From NCBI GenBank assembly GCA_030544215.1, contig JARZZO010000003.1, positions 27,532,379 through 27,596,378 of the forward strand: a stretch of DNA of 64,000 nucleotides, written 5' to 3'. Positions within the stretch are counted from its first letter, which is position 1. Every line of letters starts with the position of its first letter. The translations under genes were made by a program, and so were the position numbers. Under the pieces are notes generated by a model that was not told the origin of the DNA, ran no database searches, and worked only from the letters and a program-made list of their open reading frames with translations. Shown piece by piece: positions 35,583 through 45,804 of this stretch. The DNA is from Zantedeschia hybrid cultivar. Taxonomy: Eukaryota > Streptophyta > Magnoliopsida > Alismatales > Araceae.

Positions 35583-37134
35583 TGTTAGTATTAGATAGTC
35601 TCAAAGTCAATCCGATACTATGTACTTATTTAGATTATTAATAAATGGCAATAATCCATTGTGTGTAATTAATTCGATCTGTGTTTATCATATCACGATA
35701 AAGTCCATGAACATGTGCAACAGTCTTCGGATTATGATGAGATCATAATTACGGGACCGAAGACTTATAAACACATGTTCTTAATTGTTCATAGTCATAG
35801 GATCTTTGAGATAGGACATCGAACATATGGATAGACTAGTATAGGTTACTTCAGCTCATATGATGAGGGTGACTGATCCCATAAGTCACTTGTGTGGAGA
35901 CACTATGCTGAACCTAGAGGTGCTCATTGGTGAATGAGTTCACTGAACTGATCCGACTATGAATCGCTGGATGGTAATCACCTCACTATTAACCAGCTCG
36001 ATTCATTTGTCACGGTTGCGTGGATGATCCTTGGACCTGAGACTCCAAAGATATCTTGTTGGTAGGTTTCTGAGCTTTGACCTTGACGAACGAATCCCTA
36101 ACCATAGGTTATCAATAAGTCAAGCGATCGGGTTCAGAGAAATGCCTTAGAAGGTAATTGTGTGTTCAATATGGGATCATCCGCTCTTGGTAGTTTGAGA
36201 GAGAATATTCCGGGAATGACGCGCTTAAAGTCCCTGGCCAGGGCGGACTCTGTAATCGATAAGGAGTTATCGGATTCAGATTAGCGGCATCTGATTCAAG
36301 TGAATCGACCAAATAGGGTTTAACAGTAAACCATGCCCTAGGTCGATTCGGGAACATTGCACGGATGAAGGATTATATCCGTGCGCTAACCGATGACAGA
36401 AAGGTTCCAATAGAGGGTTGCGATAACCCCAGTGTCATCTAGGATCACGCGATGTTGCTTGGCATCCAACGTGATCGGCAGTCCGTCGAAATTTATTGTG
36501 GGGCATTAAATTCAGCTGATTAATTGAATATAAGGATATTAATTAATTCAGTGGGTCAGTAAAGGGTTACTAGACTTAATGGGCTGTTAACTGGACTGGT
36601 ATTTGGGCTTAGAGGGTCACACGCAAATGGTTTTCAAGTCGATGGATAATCCGACAGGATTTCGGATAAGTCTGGGTTTTTATGAAAAACCGCAAACTGA
36701 CTTATTATAAAAGAACGGATTCTACGTCCGGGGCCAGCAACCCTGACCTAGCCGTCATTCGTTCTTTCTCCCTTTCTCTCTCTTCTGGGCGTGCGGTTCC
36801 CAACTGCTCCACCTTCCGTTCGACGGGGATTCCGAATCCACATGTCGCGGCGTATTACGCGCAGCCAGACGGGATCTACGAACGCCAGAGCGAGCGAGGA
36901 AGCGAGGACGATCCATCGCGAGGAGAACCGCGTGGATACCGCTAAAGGTCGGGCATCTGCGCGACTTGCGGCATCGCTCCGGCGGAACCGGAAAACGGAC
37001 GCGGATTCGAATCCGCGCAAGGTAAATTCGATTTACTCCGATTTTATTTCTAGGATCGAAACCGGATAGATCCGATCCCGAAATTTTTTTTTTATTCAGC
37101 TGCATTTTTAGGATCGGATCCCGACACAGCGATC
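35583..37134 (+). mobile_element. Family-B Copia LTR, lacking its last bases
   Basis: It begins TGTTAGTATTAG and is homologous in reverse to 25819-24303. A TATA box TATAAAAG is at 36706-36713. It ends within the CGACACAGCGATC segment about 20 bases short of the expected CCAACA. It is then joined, through about four extra bases, to the middle of a family-A LTR. Confidence 0.87.
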
Positions 37135-37138
37135 AATC

Positions 37139-37913
37139 GATTATATCCACGCGGTAACTGTCGACGGAAAGGTTCCAAGAGTGGGTTACTTAACCCCAAA
37201 TACCTTCCGGGTTCACGCGGTGTTGCTTGGCACCCAACGTGATCAGAGGCCCGGTCGAATTCGATGTGCGACATCAATTCGATTGATTAATTGATTAATA
37301 AAGGGTTATTAATTAATTAATAAAGCCAGTGAGGAGTCACTGGGCTTACTGGGCCATTAACTGGACTGGTACTTGGGCCTAGAGGGTCACACGCAAATGA
37401 TTCTCAAGGCGATGGATAAATAAGTGGGTTTTATACAAACCGGGGGTTTTTTGTGAAAAACCGCGCGGTTAGTATAAAACATAGCGAACGGGCTGAGCAG
37501 GACAAGCTGCTGCTAACCCTAGCCGCCCCTCCTCAGTTTCTGTCTCCCTCTGGCGTCCAGGCAGATCCAGATCTGCCCCGCCGCTTCTCCGAATCCCGTT
37601 CGACGGGAAATCGTCCGCGCACTGCGGCGATCATTGCGGCGACCAGCGGAGGCTTCGCGGGCTGCGAAGAACGACGAACTCGAGGATATCCGTCGCGGGG
37701 AGGATCGCGTGGACTTCGCTAGAGGCCGGGCGCTTGCGCGGCTTGCGGTGTCACACCAACGGAACCGAACGGCTGCGGATTCGAATCCGCACACAGTGAG
37801 AACTTCGATAATCCGATTATCGTATTTTAGTTCTTCGAAACGGGAAACGGATCGCTGTAAAAATTTTATTTTCCGCTGCGTGAGCGATCCGGAGAAACCG
37901 AGAAAACCCAACA
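37139..37913 (+). mobile_element. Copia A3 5' LTR, 3' half
   Basis: It corresponds to 45030-45804. TATA box TATAAAA is at 37473-37479. The first ~780 bp were removed by the deletion at 37134/37139. Confidence 0.9.
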
Positions 37914-37914
37914 G

Positions 37915-37932
37915 TGGTATCAGAGCCAGGTT
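37915..37932 (+). other. Primer-binding site, initiator Met tRNA (A3)
   Basis: TGGTATCAGAGCCAGGTT, one base after the LTR end. It matches the initiator Met tRNA complement. Confidence 0.92.
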
Positions 37933-38839
37933 CCACTGTTTCTCGTCCCGTTTCGGTTTCCGAAATTGATTTTTCTTGAGTTATTCCATGCGTTTAATCC
38001 GATTAAAATGACGGAATAGTGTTCATGAGATGAACACAAATAATTTGATTATTTTTCTGTGATTTTTCGGATTTTATTTGGGGTTTTCGGAGTTCTTCAT
38101 GAGATGATGAACCGGGGTACTTTGGCGGCTTCGTTAACGATTCCCAAGCGTTGGGATGGCGGCCCGGATGTCCGGATCTCTTAGTAATAGTCACCACTAC
38201 ACACCGGGGATGATAGCCGGCACCATGGTGGCCTCGAAGAGCTACAAAATCGAGCCCCAAATCGGATCTAAACCCTGCAAAACCAGATTTTTGGGGGATG
38301 TTTGGGCTTGGATTGCACCCCCACCGGGGGGCCACCGGCGGCCCTGCCGGCGCCGGGCGTGTCTCCGGAGCTGGGGCGACGCCGGCGGGTGGCTGGCGGC
38401 GCCGGTCACCGGCCGGCGGCGGCGCTGGAACCCCTTCTTCCCGCCGCCAATGCTGCGTTTAAGGTTTCTGCTGGGAAGAGAGGAAGGGGGCCGAACCGCC
38501 CTGTTGGACCCGGTCCCGAGCCGGTCGGACCGGCCGGGCCGGGTCCAGGGCTCGGTCGGACCTGGTCCGAGCCAGGTCCCCAATGGGGAGCCTGGTCCGA
38601 GCCCTGGCTCGGCCAGGGCCCGAGCCCTTTGGCTCAGCCCTTGTGGCTGAGCCATCTTATGTTTTTTCCCCAATTAACCCCATTTAAACCCCATTTGCCC
38701 ATTTAATAAATTAATTAGATTTTAATTTGATTTCAAAATCGTTTTGAGATCTAAATTATTATCAATAATTTTAATTATTTGGGCATTAATGATTTTGAAT
38801 CATTTAGTAATTAAGGATTTATTAATTAACAGTAATTTG

Positions 38840-39400
38840 TGGTTTAATTGAGGTTAATGTTAGTTTAAGTGTTAAATTAATTATTGACCTCAGTTTATCT
38901 AATTTTAAGAGTTAAAATTAGTAATTAATAATTTTTAATCTAATTGTTAGATTATTAATTATTTATACATCTAATTGTTATTTAATTATTTAAGTTAGTT
39001 GTTAATTTAATTATTAAATTAATAATTGACTTAAATTATTAATTTAAGTATTAAATTAGTTGTATTTAATGATTAATTGTTAGTTATTGACTTAAGGGTT
39101 AAAATAATGATTAACTTTAATCTTCTAATCTAATTGTTAGATTATAGTTATTAATTAATTAGTGTTAATTATTAATTTAAGTGTTAAATTACTAATTAAC
39201 ATTAATTAACTGATCTAAATGTTAGATTAGTAGTTAATAATTAATTGGTTGATTATTAATTTAAGTGTTAAATTTTTAATTAACTTTGGTGGATTAATCT
39301 AAGAGTTAGATTGATCTTTAAATAGTCTAATTGTTAGATTATTAATGGGGCTTAATCTAAGTGTTAGATTATTAGAAATGTTCTAATTTGCATGGAATAA
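38840..39400 (+). repeat. AT-rich array of about 14 short hairpins (A3)
   Basis: Examples are CTAATTTTAA-GAG-TTAAAATTAG, TAATCTAA-TTG-TTAGATTA, TAATTTAA-GTG-TTAAATTA, TTAATTTAA-TTA-TTAAATTAA and TAATCTAA-GTG-TTAGATTA. Spacing averages about 40 nt. Arms with C on one side have G on the other, and arms with T have A. Confidence 0.65.
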
Positions 39401-40231
39401 TCTGGAATTATTAATTCGGAGTGTGTGCGCATGTGATGTGTGATTATTGCTTTTAAATTTGATTTAATTGCATGTTAAGATAATAAATGAGTTTTTCGAA
39501 ATTCAAATGTCAATTTTTATTGGATCCCAGCTTTTTGAAAGCCAAAACTTATCTATTTTGAAAAACTCATTTGTTTTAGCCATGTGATGCGCTGAATCAT
39601 GTGTGGAATGTTTAAAACACACCGTGGTCATGGATATGCACTTAATTTATTATTCATGAGATGAATGGTTTGTGTGGATCGTGGATGTATGATGTTTATT
39701 AATTGTTAATAAATAGAGGTATGCGCACCTCTCTCTCTCATACTCCGATGTATTTCTACCTCCCTCTCACTCTTGTACTCGCCATAAGGCCTTCTTTAAT
39801 TTACTTGTAAATTCTAGAATTTATTGTAATCTGATCGAGGCAACCGAGGAAGGAGCGAGGACGATCCACAGCTGCAACCAGAAAGGCGAAAAGATGGAGA
39901 TCTCTTGCCTATGTGATTGCAGGATATCTAATGTAAATGTTATGATTAGATTGTATGTGCGTTTGACTGTTGGCTCCAGTCAAACCCGTTGTGCTATCCA
40001 TGACCACACTAATGACATGTATGTGATGCATTGTTTATCTTTTGATTATGAATCAAAGCAGGTTATAGTATTTAGTAAATATATACGATATATTTATATA
40101 CTATCACCTAGGAGAGAACAAGATAAAAAGTTATCTATATACCCTCAGATAAACTCTAAGCCGTAACGCGAGTAGTTAAGAACTTACCGCGTGGTCCACC
40201 ATCGTTATAGTCATAGGATTCGAATCACTTT

Positions 40232-40631
40232 AGGCAGGTTTGTTGTGCTATCCACAAGGCCTGCTTAATTGGGAGGAGAAACTGTGGCTATGGCATTAGA
40301 TGCCTATAGATCGGGGTAGAGGAACCATGTAGCTTTGTTGTGCTATCCACAAGGGCTGCATGCAAATCTATGCTCGTCGCTTAATGATGGTTAGCTTAGA
40401 CCAAGATTAATGGTTTGTTGTGCTATCCACAAGGGCTGCATGCAAATCTATGCTCGTCGCGTAATGATGGTTAGCTTAGACCAGGATTAATGGTTTGTTG
40501 TGCTATCCACAAGGCCATTAAATCTCTGGGGACCGAAGCCATGATCAGATATTGCAAGGAGTTGCAAGTCCCATGAGTTTGGTGCTCTCTGATTGTATTA
40601 CAGTTTGTTGTGCTATCCACAAGGCTGTAGT
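40232..40631 (+). repeat. Five leader hairpins (A3)
   Basis: Units are at 40232-40266, 40326-40362, about 40409-40440 (chimeric), 40487-40521 and 40597-40631. Each has the core TTGTG-CTATC-CACAA. Complementary arms are AGGCAGG/CCTGCTT, CATGTAGC/GCTGCATG, TTAATGG/CCATTAA and ATTACAG/CTGTAGT (G-U pairs allowed). The third unit has non-matching arms because it was created by an 80-bp tandem duplication. Confidence 0.72.
40351..40510 (+). repeat. 80-bp tandem duplication in A3 leader
   Basis: 40351-40430 is repeated at 40431-40510 with two differences. The breakpoints fall inside the CACAAG part of the hairpin core. A1 and A2 have one copy. Confidence 0.93.
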
Positions 40632-40653
40632 GCAAGTCATTGAGATTCTGATC

Positions 40654-40725
40654 CCCACTAGGAGACTGTCGGCGTCTCCCGTTCTATATAACTGAGGGTT
40701 ATACAGTCCGTCGAAAATTAGTGGG
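40654..40725 (+). ncRNA. Predicted three-way-junction fold before gag (A3)
   Basis: CCCACTA (40654-40660) pairs with TAGTGGG (40719-40725). Inside are GGAGAC/GTCTCC (40661-40679) and TATAAC/GTTATA (40687-40703). The gag ATG is at 40817. Confidence 0.62.
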
Positions 40726-40816
40726 AGTTAAACTTGAACAAAAGACCATATCTTGTTTTAAATTTTAATAATTGAACATCTGCTAAATAGATTTTACTTA
40801 TCTCATGTAGGGAATT

Positions 40817-43800
40817 ATGTCGTCGAATAACTCACTCCGTGGCATACTTGATGCCGTTTTGACTTACCTGATCTACTCAGATTGGTTCAGAAGCCTGAAG
40901 AATGTCTTCAGATCTGAACGCAATAATTTTGTCCCTGGAGCTGATCCTCCTGCTGAATCGGCATTAGATGCCCCTAAAGCAGAGATGACAGCTAACGATA
41001 AAGGATCGAAGGACAAAGGTAAAAGAGTAGTGAAGGGTGACTGCTTCTACTATAAGCAGAATGGTCACTGGAAGAGGAACTGCAAGGAGTTCCTTAACGA
41101 TAAAGTTCATGGAAGTGTGAAGCTGTCTGAAGCTTCAGATATCTATATGATAGATATCAACTTATCAGTTAGAGATTCCACATCTTGGGTATTGGATACC
41201 GGATGTGCTTCTCATATCTGCCATGATGTGCAGTTGCTGACAAGTAAGCCTAAGCTGAGACAAGGTGAGGTGGAATTGAGGCTAGGAAACGGCGCAAAAG
41301 TTGCGGCGATTGCTGTTGGGACAGCAAACCTCAGGCTTCCATCGGGAGACACCTTACTATTGGAAGATTGTTATTATGTTCCTAGCATAATAAAGAACAT
41401 CATATCAATATCTTGTTTGGACAAGATAGGATATAGGTTGACTATTGAGAATAGAAGTTGTTCGATTTATTATGGTAATAAATCAATAGCTTCAACATCT
41501 TTAGTCAACGGTCTATATCTATTAGATGTTTCTCATTACAATCTTCAGATTGACAAAGCTCTTAAGAAGAGCAAGAATTGTGTGAACCAGGCCTACATGT
41601 GGCATTGTAGACTTGGGCACATTGGCGAAAGCAGGTTGCAAAAGTTGCACAAGCATGGTTATTTAACAGCATTCGATTATAAATCGTTTGCAACATGTGA
41701 ATCCTGCCTTATGGGAAAGATGGCAAAATCTCTATTTAGTGGACATGGAGAACGTGCCAAGGACGTTTTGGAACTAATACATTCAGATGTATGTGGTCCA
41801 ATGTCTACCCAAGCCAAAGGTGGTTTTTCTTACCTCATTACGTTCACCGATGACTTCTCAAGATTCGGCTATATGTACTTAATGAAGTACTAGTCGGAAG
41901 CATTTGAGAAGTTCAAGGAGTTCAAGAATGAGGTGGAGAAGCAGTTAGGAAAGATTATTAAAGCTCTTCGATCAGATCGAGGAGGAGAATACTTGAGTAC
42001 TAATTTCACACAATTCTTAAAGGATAATGGCATCCTTTCTCAGCTAACCCCTCCATATACACCACAGATGAATGGTGTATCAGAAAGGAGTAATCGCACC
42101 TTATTGGACATGGTGCGATCCATGATGAACTTTTCGGGATTACCAGTGTCCCTCTGGGGGTATGCTCTAGAGTCAGCAGCATACCTACTAAACAGAGTAC
42201 CCAGCAAGTCTGTGGCCTCTACTCCATATGAGATATGCAAAGGCAGGAAACCAGAATTTAAACATGTTAAAGTCTGGGGTTGTCCTGCTCATGTAAAGAG
42301 GCATGATCCAGACAAGCTGGAATCACGAACTGATAAATGCAGGTTTGTGGGATATCCAAAGGAAACCTTTGGATACTACTTTTACCATCCTAGTGAACAA
42401 AAGGTGTTTGTCGCCAGGAAAGCTGTCTTCCTGGAAGAGGAATACCTTCTCCAGGAGGACAGTGGGAGTAAAATAGTACTGGAAGAGGTTCCAGATCCCC
42501 ATACAGCTGCATTATCATCAGATGAGATATCAGTTCCTGAATCTGTTCAGGTACACACAGATGAGCCTCGTAGATCTGGTAGAGTACCTAGACTACCCGA
42601 ACGATATGTGGGACATATCGCTGAAGGTAAGTCTAAGGTACAATATAATGAGGATGATGATCCGAAAACCTACCATGAGGCTATAGAAGGCCCAGAAGCC
42701 GGGAAATGGCGAGAAGCCATGAACTCAGAAATCCAGTCCATGTACACCAACCAAGTTTGGAACTTGGAGGACTTGCCCGAGGGTATTGTACCCATCGGTT
42801 GCAAGTGGATCTTTAAGAGAAAGATCGGTGCTGATGGACGGATCGACACTTATAAGGCAAGGTTGGTGGCAAAGGGATATCGTCAAAGGCAATGAATTGA
42901 CTATGACGAGACTTTCTCACCAGTTGCCATGATAAAGTCGATCAGAGTTCTGCTCGCCATTGTTGCACATTATGATTATGAAATCTGGCAGATGGATGTG
43001 AAGACTGCCTTCCTCAATGGTAACCTTGAGGAGGAGGTGTATATGATACAACCAGAAGGTTTCACATCCAAAGAGTCTCCAGATAAAGTGTGCAAGCTTC
43101 AGAGGTCCATTTATGGACTGAAGCAGGCTTCCCGGAGCTGGAACATAAGATTTGACGAGGCTGTCAAGTCTTATGACTTCATTAAGAATGAAGATGAACC
43201 TTGTGTGTACAAGAAGACCAGTGGGAGTGCAGTCACTTTTCTAGTTTTTTACGTAGATGACATACTACTCATTGGGAATGATGTAGCTATGATGTCATCA
43301 GTAAAGGTCTAGCTGTCGAAAAACTTCTCCATGAAGGATTTGGGAGAAGCATCCTACGTATTGGGAATACGGATCTATAGAGATAGATCAAAGAGGATGT
43401 TTGGAATGACCCAATCCTTGTACATAGATACCATAGTCAAAAGGTTTGGCATGAAAAATTCCAAGAGAGGTTTCATACCGATGAGACATGGAATTAATCT
43501 CTCAAAGGAACAGTCTCCTAAGACTCCTAATGAGAGGGCATTCATGGATAGAATACCCTATGCCTCTGCCATAGGATCTATCATGTATGCCACGCTATGT
43601 ACACGGCCTGATGTTGCATTTGCTCTAAGTGTTACGAGCAGATTTCAGGCTGATCCAGGCGAAGAGTACTGGAAGGCAGTGAAATGCATCCTTAAGTACT
43701 TGAGAAGAACTAAGGATATGTTTCTTGTCTATGGTAGAGGTGACTTGAAACTACGAGGCTTTACTGACTCGAGTTTCCAGTCAGATCCAGATGATAGCAA

Positions 43801-44236
43801 GTCAACATCTGGATTCGTGTTTACATTGAACGGAGGGGCAGTGTGCTGGAAGAGTTTCAAGCAAGTAACCACTGCAGATTCGACGACTGAAGCTGAGTAC
43901 ATCGCTGCAGCTGAAGCCGCCAAGGAAGCAGTGTGGTTGAAGAAATTCATCACCGACCTCGGCGTAGTTCCCAGCATCTCTGAGCATGTTCCACTGTTGT
44001 GCGACAACAATGGAGCGATTGCGCAAGCGAAAGAGCCGCGGTCTCATCAGAAATCGAAGCATATTCTGAGGCGCTTTCACCTTATCAGAGAGATCATATC
44101 CAGAGGAGATGTAGTAGTGGAAAGAGTTCCATCTGTCGATAATGTAGCAGATCCACTGACAAAGCCGTTGGCTCAAATTGTGTTTGAGCGTCACCTAGAG
44201 TCTATGGGCTTATTGTATAAAGGTGATTGGCTTTAG
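40817..44236 (+). pseudogene. Copia A3 gag-pol, one frame with three stops
   Basis: A 1140-codon frame, including the terminal stop. Residues 1-110 are a shortened Gag ending in the knuckle CFYYKQNGHWKRNC (second Cys lost). Protease WVLDTGC is near 124, integrase HCRLGHIGE...CESC near 262-300, and the integrase core residues lie in SDVCGPM (~322), SDRGGEYLS (~387) and VSERSNRTLL (~422). RT spans about 660-830 with KTAFLNGNLEEEVYM and YVDD near 811. RNase H runs from FTDSSFQSD (~982) to ADPLTKPLA. In-frame stops at 41891 (TAG), 42893 (TGA) and 43310 (TAG) are single-base changes relative to A2 or relatives. No frameshift was seen. The central Gag region present in B and C is absent. Confidence 0.94.
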
Positions 44237-44239
44237 TCC

Positions 44240-44249
44240 AAGTGGGAGA
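44240..44249 (+). other. Polypurine tract, Copia A3
   Basis: AAGTGGGAGA, four bases after the pol stop codon and just before the LTR. Confidence 0.85.
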
Positions 44250-44250
44250 T

Positions 44251-45804
44251 TGTTAGTTTAAGGTGGCCTACAAGCCAATCTAACAATGTAAATCTCGTTC
44301 ATTTATTAATATAATGGCATAATATTCATTATGTGTAAATCGCATTAATTATCGTTTCGTAATGAAGTCCGTGAATATGTGCTAAAGTGATCAGATTATG
44401 ATGAGATCATACTAATGAGACTGATCACTTAACACACATATTCTTAATCGTTCCTAATCGGAGGATATCCAAGAAGGATATCGGATATCCGGTTAGACTA
44501 GTACAGATTACTCCTGCTCATATGATGAGGGTGACTGATCTCATAAGTCACTTGTGTGGAGACACTAAGGCGAATCTGTAGGTGCTCATTGGAGAATGAG
44601 TTCACTGAACTGATCCGACTGAATCGCTGGATGGTATTGTACCTCACTGTCAACCAGCTTGATTCTATTGTCGCAGTTGCGTGGATGGTCCTCGGACCTG
44701 AGACACCAAGGACACCTTGGCGGTGGACTTCTGTACTTTGACCTTGGTCTACGAATCTCTAGCCATGGGATTCTAATACGCTAAGGATTCAGTGCAGCGG
44801 AATATCGTCGAAGTGAATTGTGTGTCAATAAGGAATCATTCGCTCTCGGTACTTAGAGAGAGAATGCTCTAGGAAGGATGCGCGGAAGTCCCTGGCCAGG
44901 GCGGACGATAATATCGGGAAAGGAGTTTTCCGATATTCATCAGCGGCATCCAATCCAAGTGAGTCAACCGGCTAGGGTTTAACAGCTCGCCATGCCCTGA
45001 GTTGACTCGAGAGCATTGTACGAATGAAGGATTATATCCACGCGGTAACTGTCGACGGAAAGGTTCCAAGAGTGGGTTACTTAACCCCAAATACCTTCCG
45101 GGTTCACGCGGTGTTGCTTGGCACCCAACGTGATCGGAGGCCCGGTCGAATTCGATGTGCGACATCAATTCGATTGATTAATTGATTAATAAAGGGTTAT
45201 TAATTAATTAATAAAGCCAGTGAGGAGTCACTGGGCTTACTGGGCCATTAACTGGACTGGTACTTGGGCCTAGAGGGTCACACGCAAATGATTCTCAAGG
45301 CGATGGATAAATAAGTGGGTTTTATACAAACCGGGGGTTTTTTGTGAAAAACCGCGCGGTTAGTATAAAACATAGTGAACGGGCTGAGCAGGCCAAGCTG
45401 CTGCTAACCCTAGCCGCCCCTCCTAAGTTTCTGTCTCCCTCTGGCGTCCAGGCAGATCCAGATCTGCCCCGCCGCTTCTCCGAATCCCGTTCGACGGGAA
45501 ATCGTCCGCGCACTGCGGCGATCATTGCGGCGACCAGCGGAGGCTTCGCGGGCTGCGAAGCACGACGAACTCGAGGATATCCGTCGCGGGGAGGATCGCG
45601 TGGACTTCGCTAGAGGCCGAGCGCTTGGGCGGCTTGCGGTGTCACACCGACGGAACCGAACGGCTGCGGATTCGAATCCGCACACGGTGAGAACTTCGAT
45701 AATCCGATTATCGTATTTTAGTTCTTTGAAACGGGAAACGGATCGCTGTAAAAATTTTATTTTCCGCTGCGTAAGCGATCCGGAGAAACCGAGAAAACCC
45801 AACA
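44251..45804 (+). mobile_element. Copia A3 3' LTR
   Basis: Complete 1554-bp LTR, TGTTAGTTTA...CCCAACA. TATA box TATAAAA is at 45364-45370. The next base belongs to minus-strand G1 integrase, so the boundary is exact. Confidence 0.93.

Larger units (their letters stand above)
37933..40816 (+). other. 2.9-kb structured leader of Copia A3
   Basis: Unusually long for a Copia element. Order: a short unique part, a GC-rich tract (38300-38655) with strong hairpins such as GGCTCAGCC/GGCTGAGCC near 38630, an AT-rich hairpin array (38840-39400), a middle segment, the TTGTG-CTATC-CACAA hairpin series, and the three-way fold 95 nt before gag. Several upstream ATGs and open frames, including a GC-rich one at 38302-38706, precede gag. 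The frames are not collinear with those in A1, so they are probably not genes, but they would obstruct simple scanning to the gag start. Confidence 0.8.
37139..45804 (+). mobile_element. Copia A3, nearly complete family-A element
   Basis: The best-preserved Copia here. It has a truncated 5' LTR (37139-37913), a Met-tRNA primer site, a 2.9-kb leader, a single gag-pol frame with three stops, a polypurine tract and a complete 3' LTR. The two LTR segments align over 775 positions without gaps and with about 11 differences by eye (about 1.4%), so the insertion is recent. Its right flank is G1 integrase. Confidence 0.93.

Noticed and set aside
37453..37722. Open frame of 89 codons repeated at 19558-19827 and 45344-45613
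   Set aside because: It lies in the R/U5 region of family-A LTRs. The similarity reflects copying of the LTR, with several non-synonymous changes and no start context or domain.
37915..37932. Possible tRNA fragment (TGGTATCAGAGC)
   Set aside because: It is the primer-binding site complementary to a tRNA, adjacent to an LTR end. No cloverleaf is present.
38156..38706. Overlapping GC-rich open frames on both strands in the A3 leader
   Set aside because: Open frames are expected in GC-rich DNA. The equivalent A1 tract (2900-3290) has different, non-collinear frames. Kept only as a leader feature.
40232..40631. Regularly spaced short repeats resembling a CRISPR array
   Set aside because: Eukaryotic retrotransposon leader. 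The units are hairpins with paired variable arms, not identical repeats with unrelated spacers.
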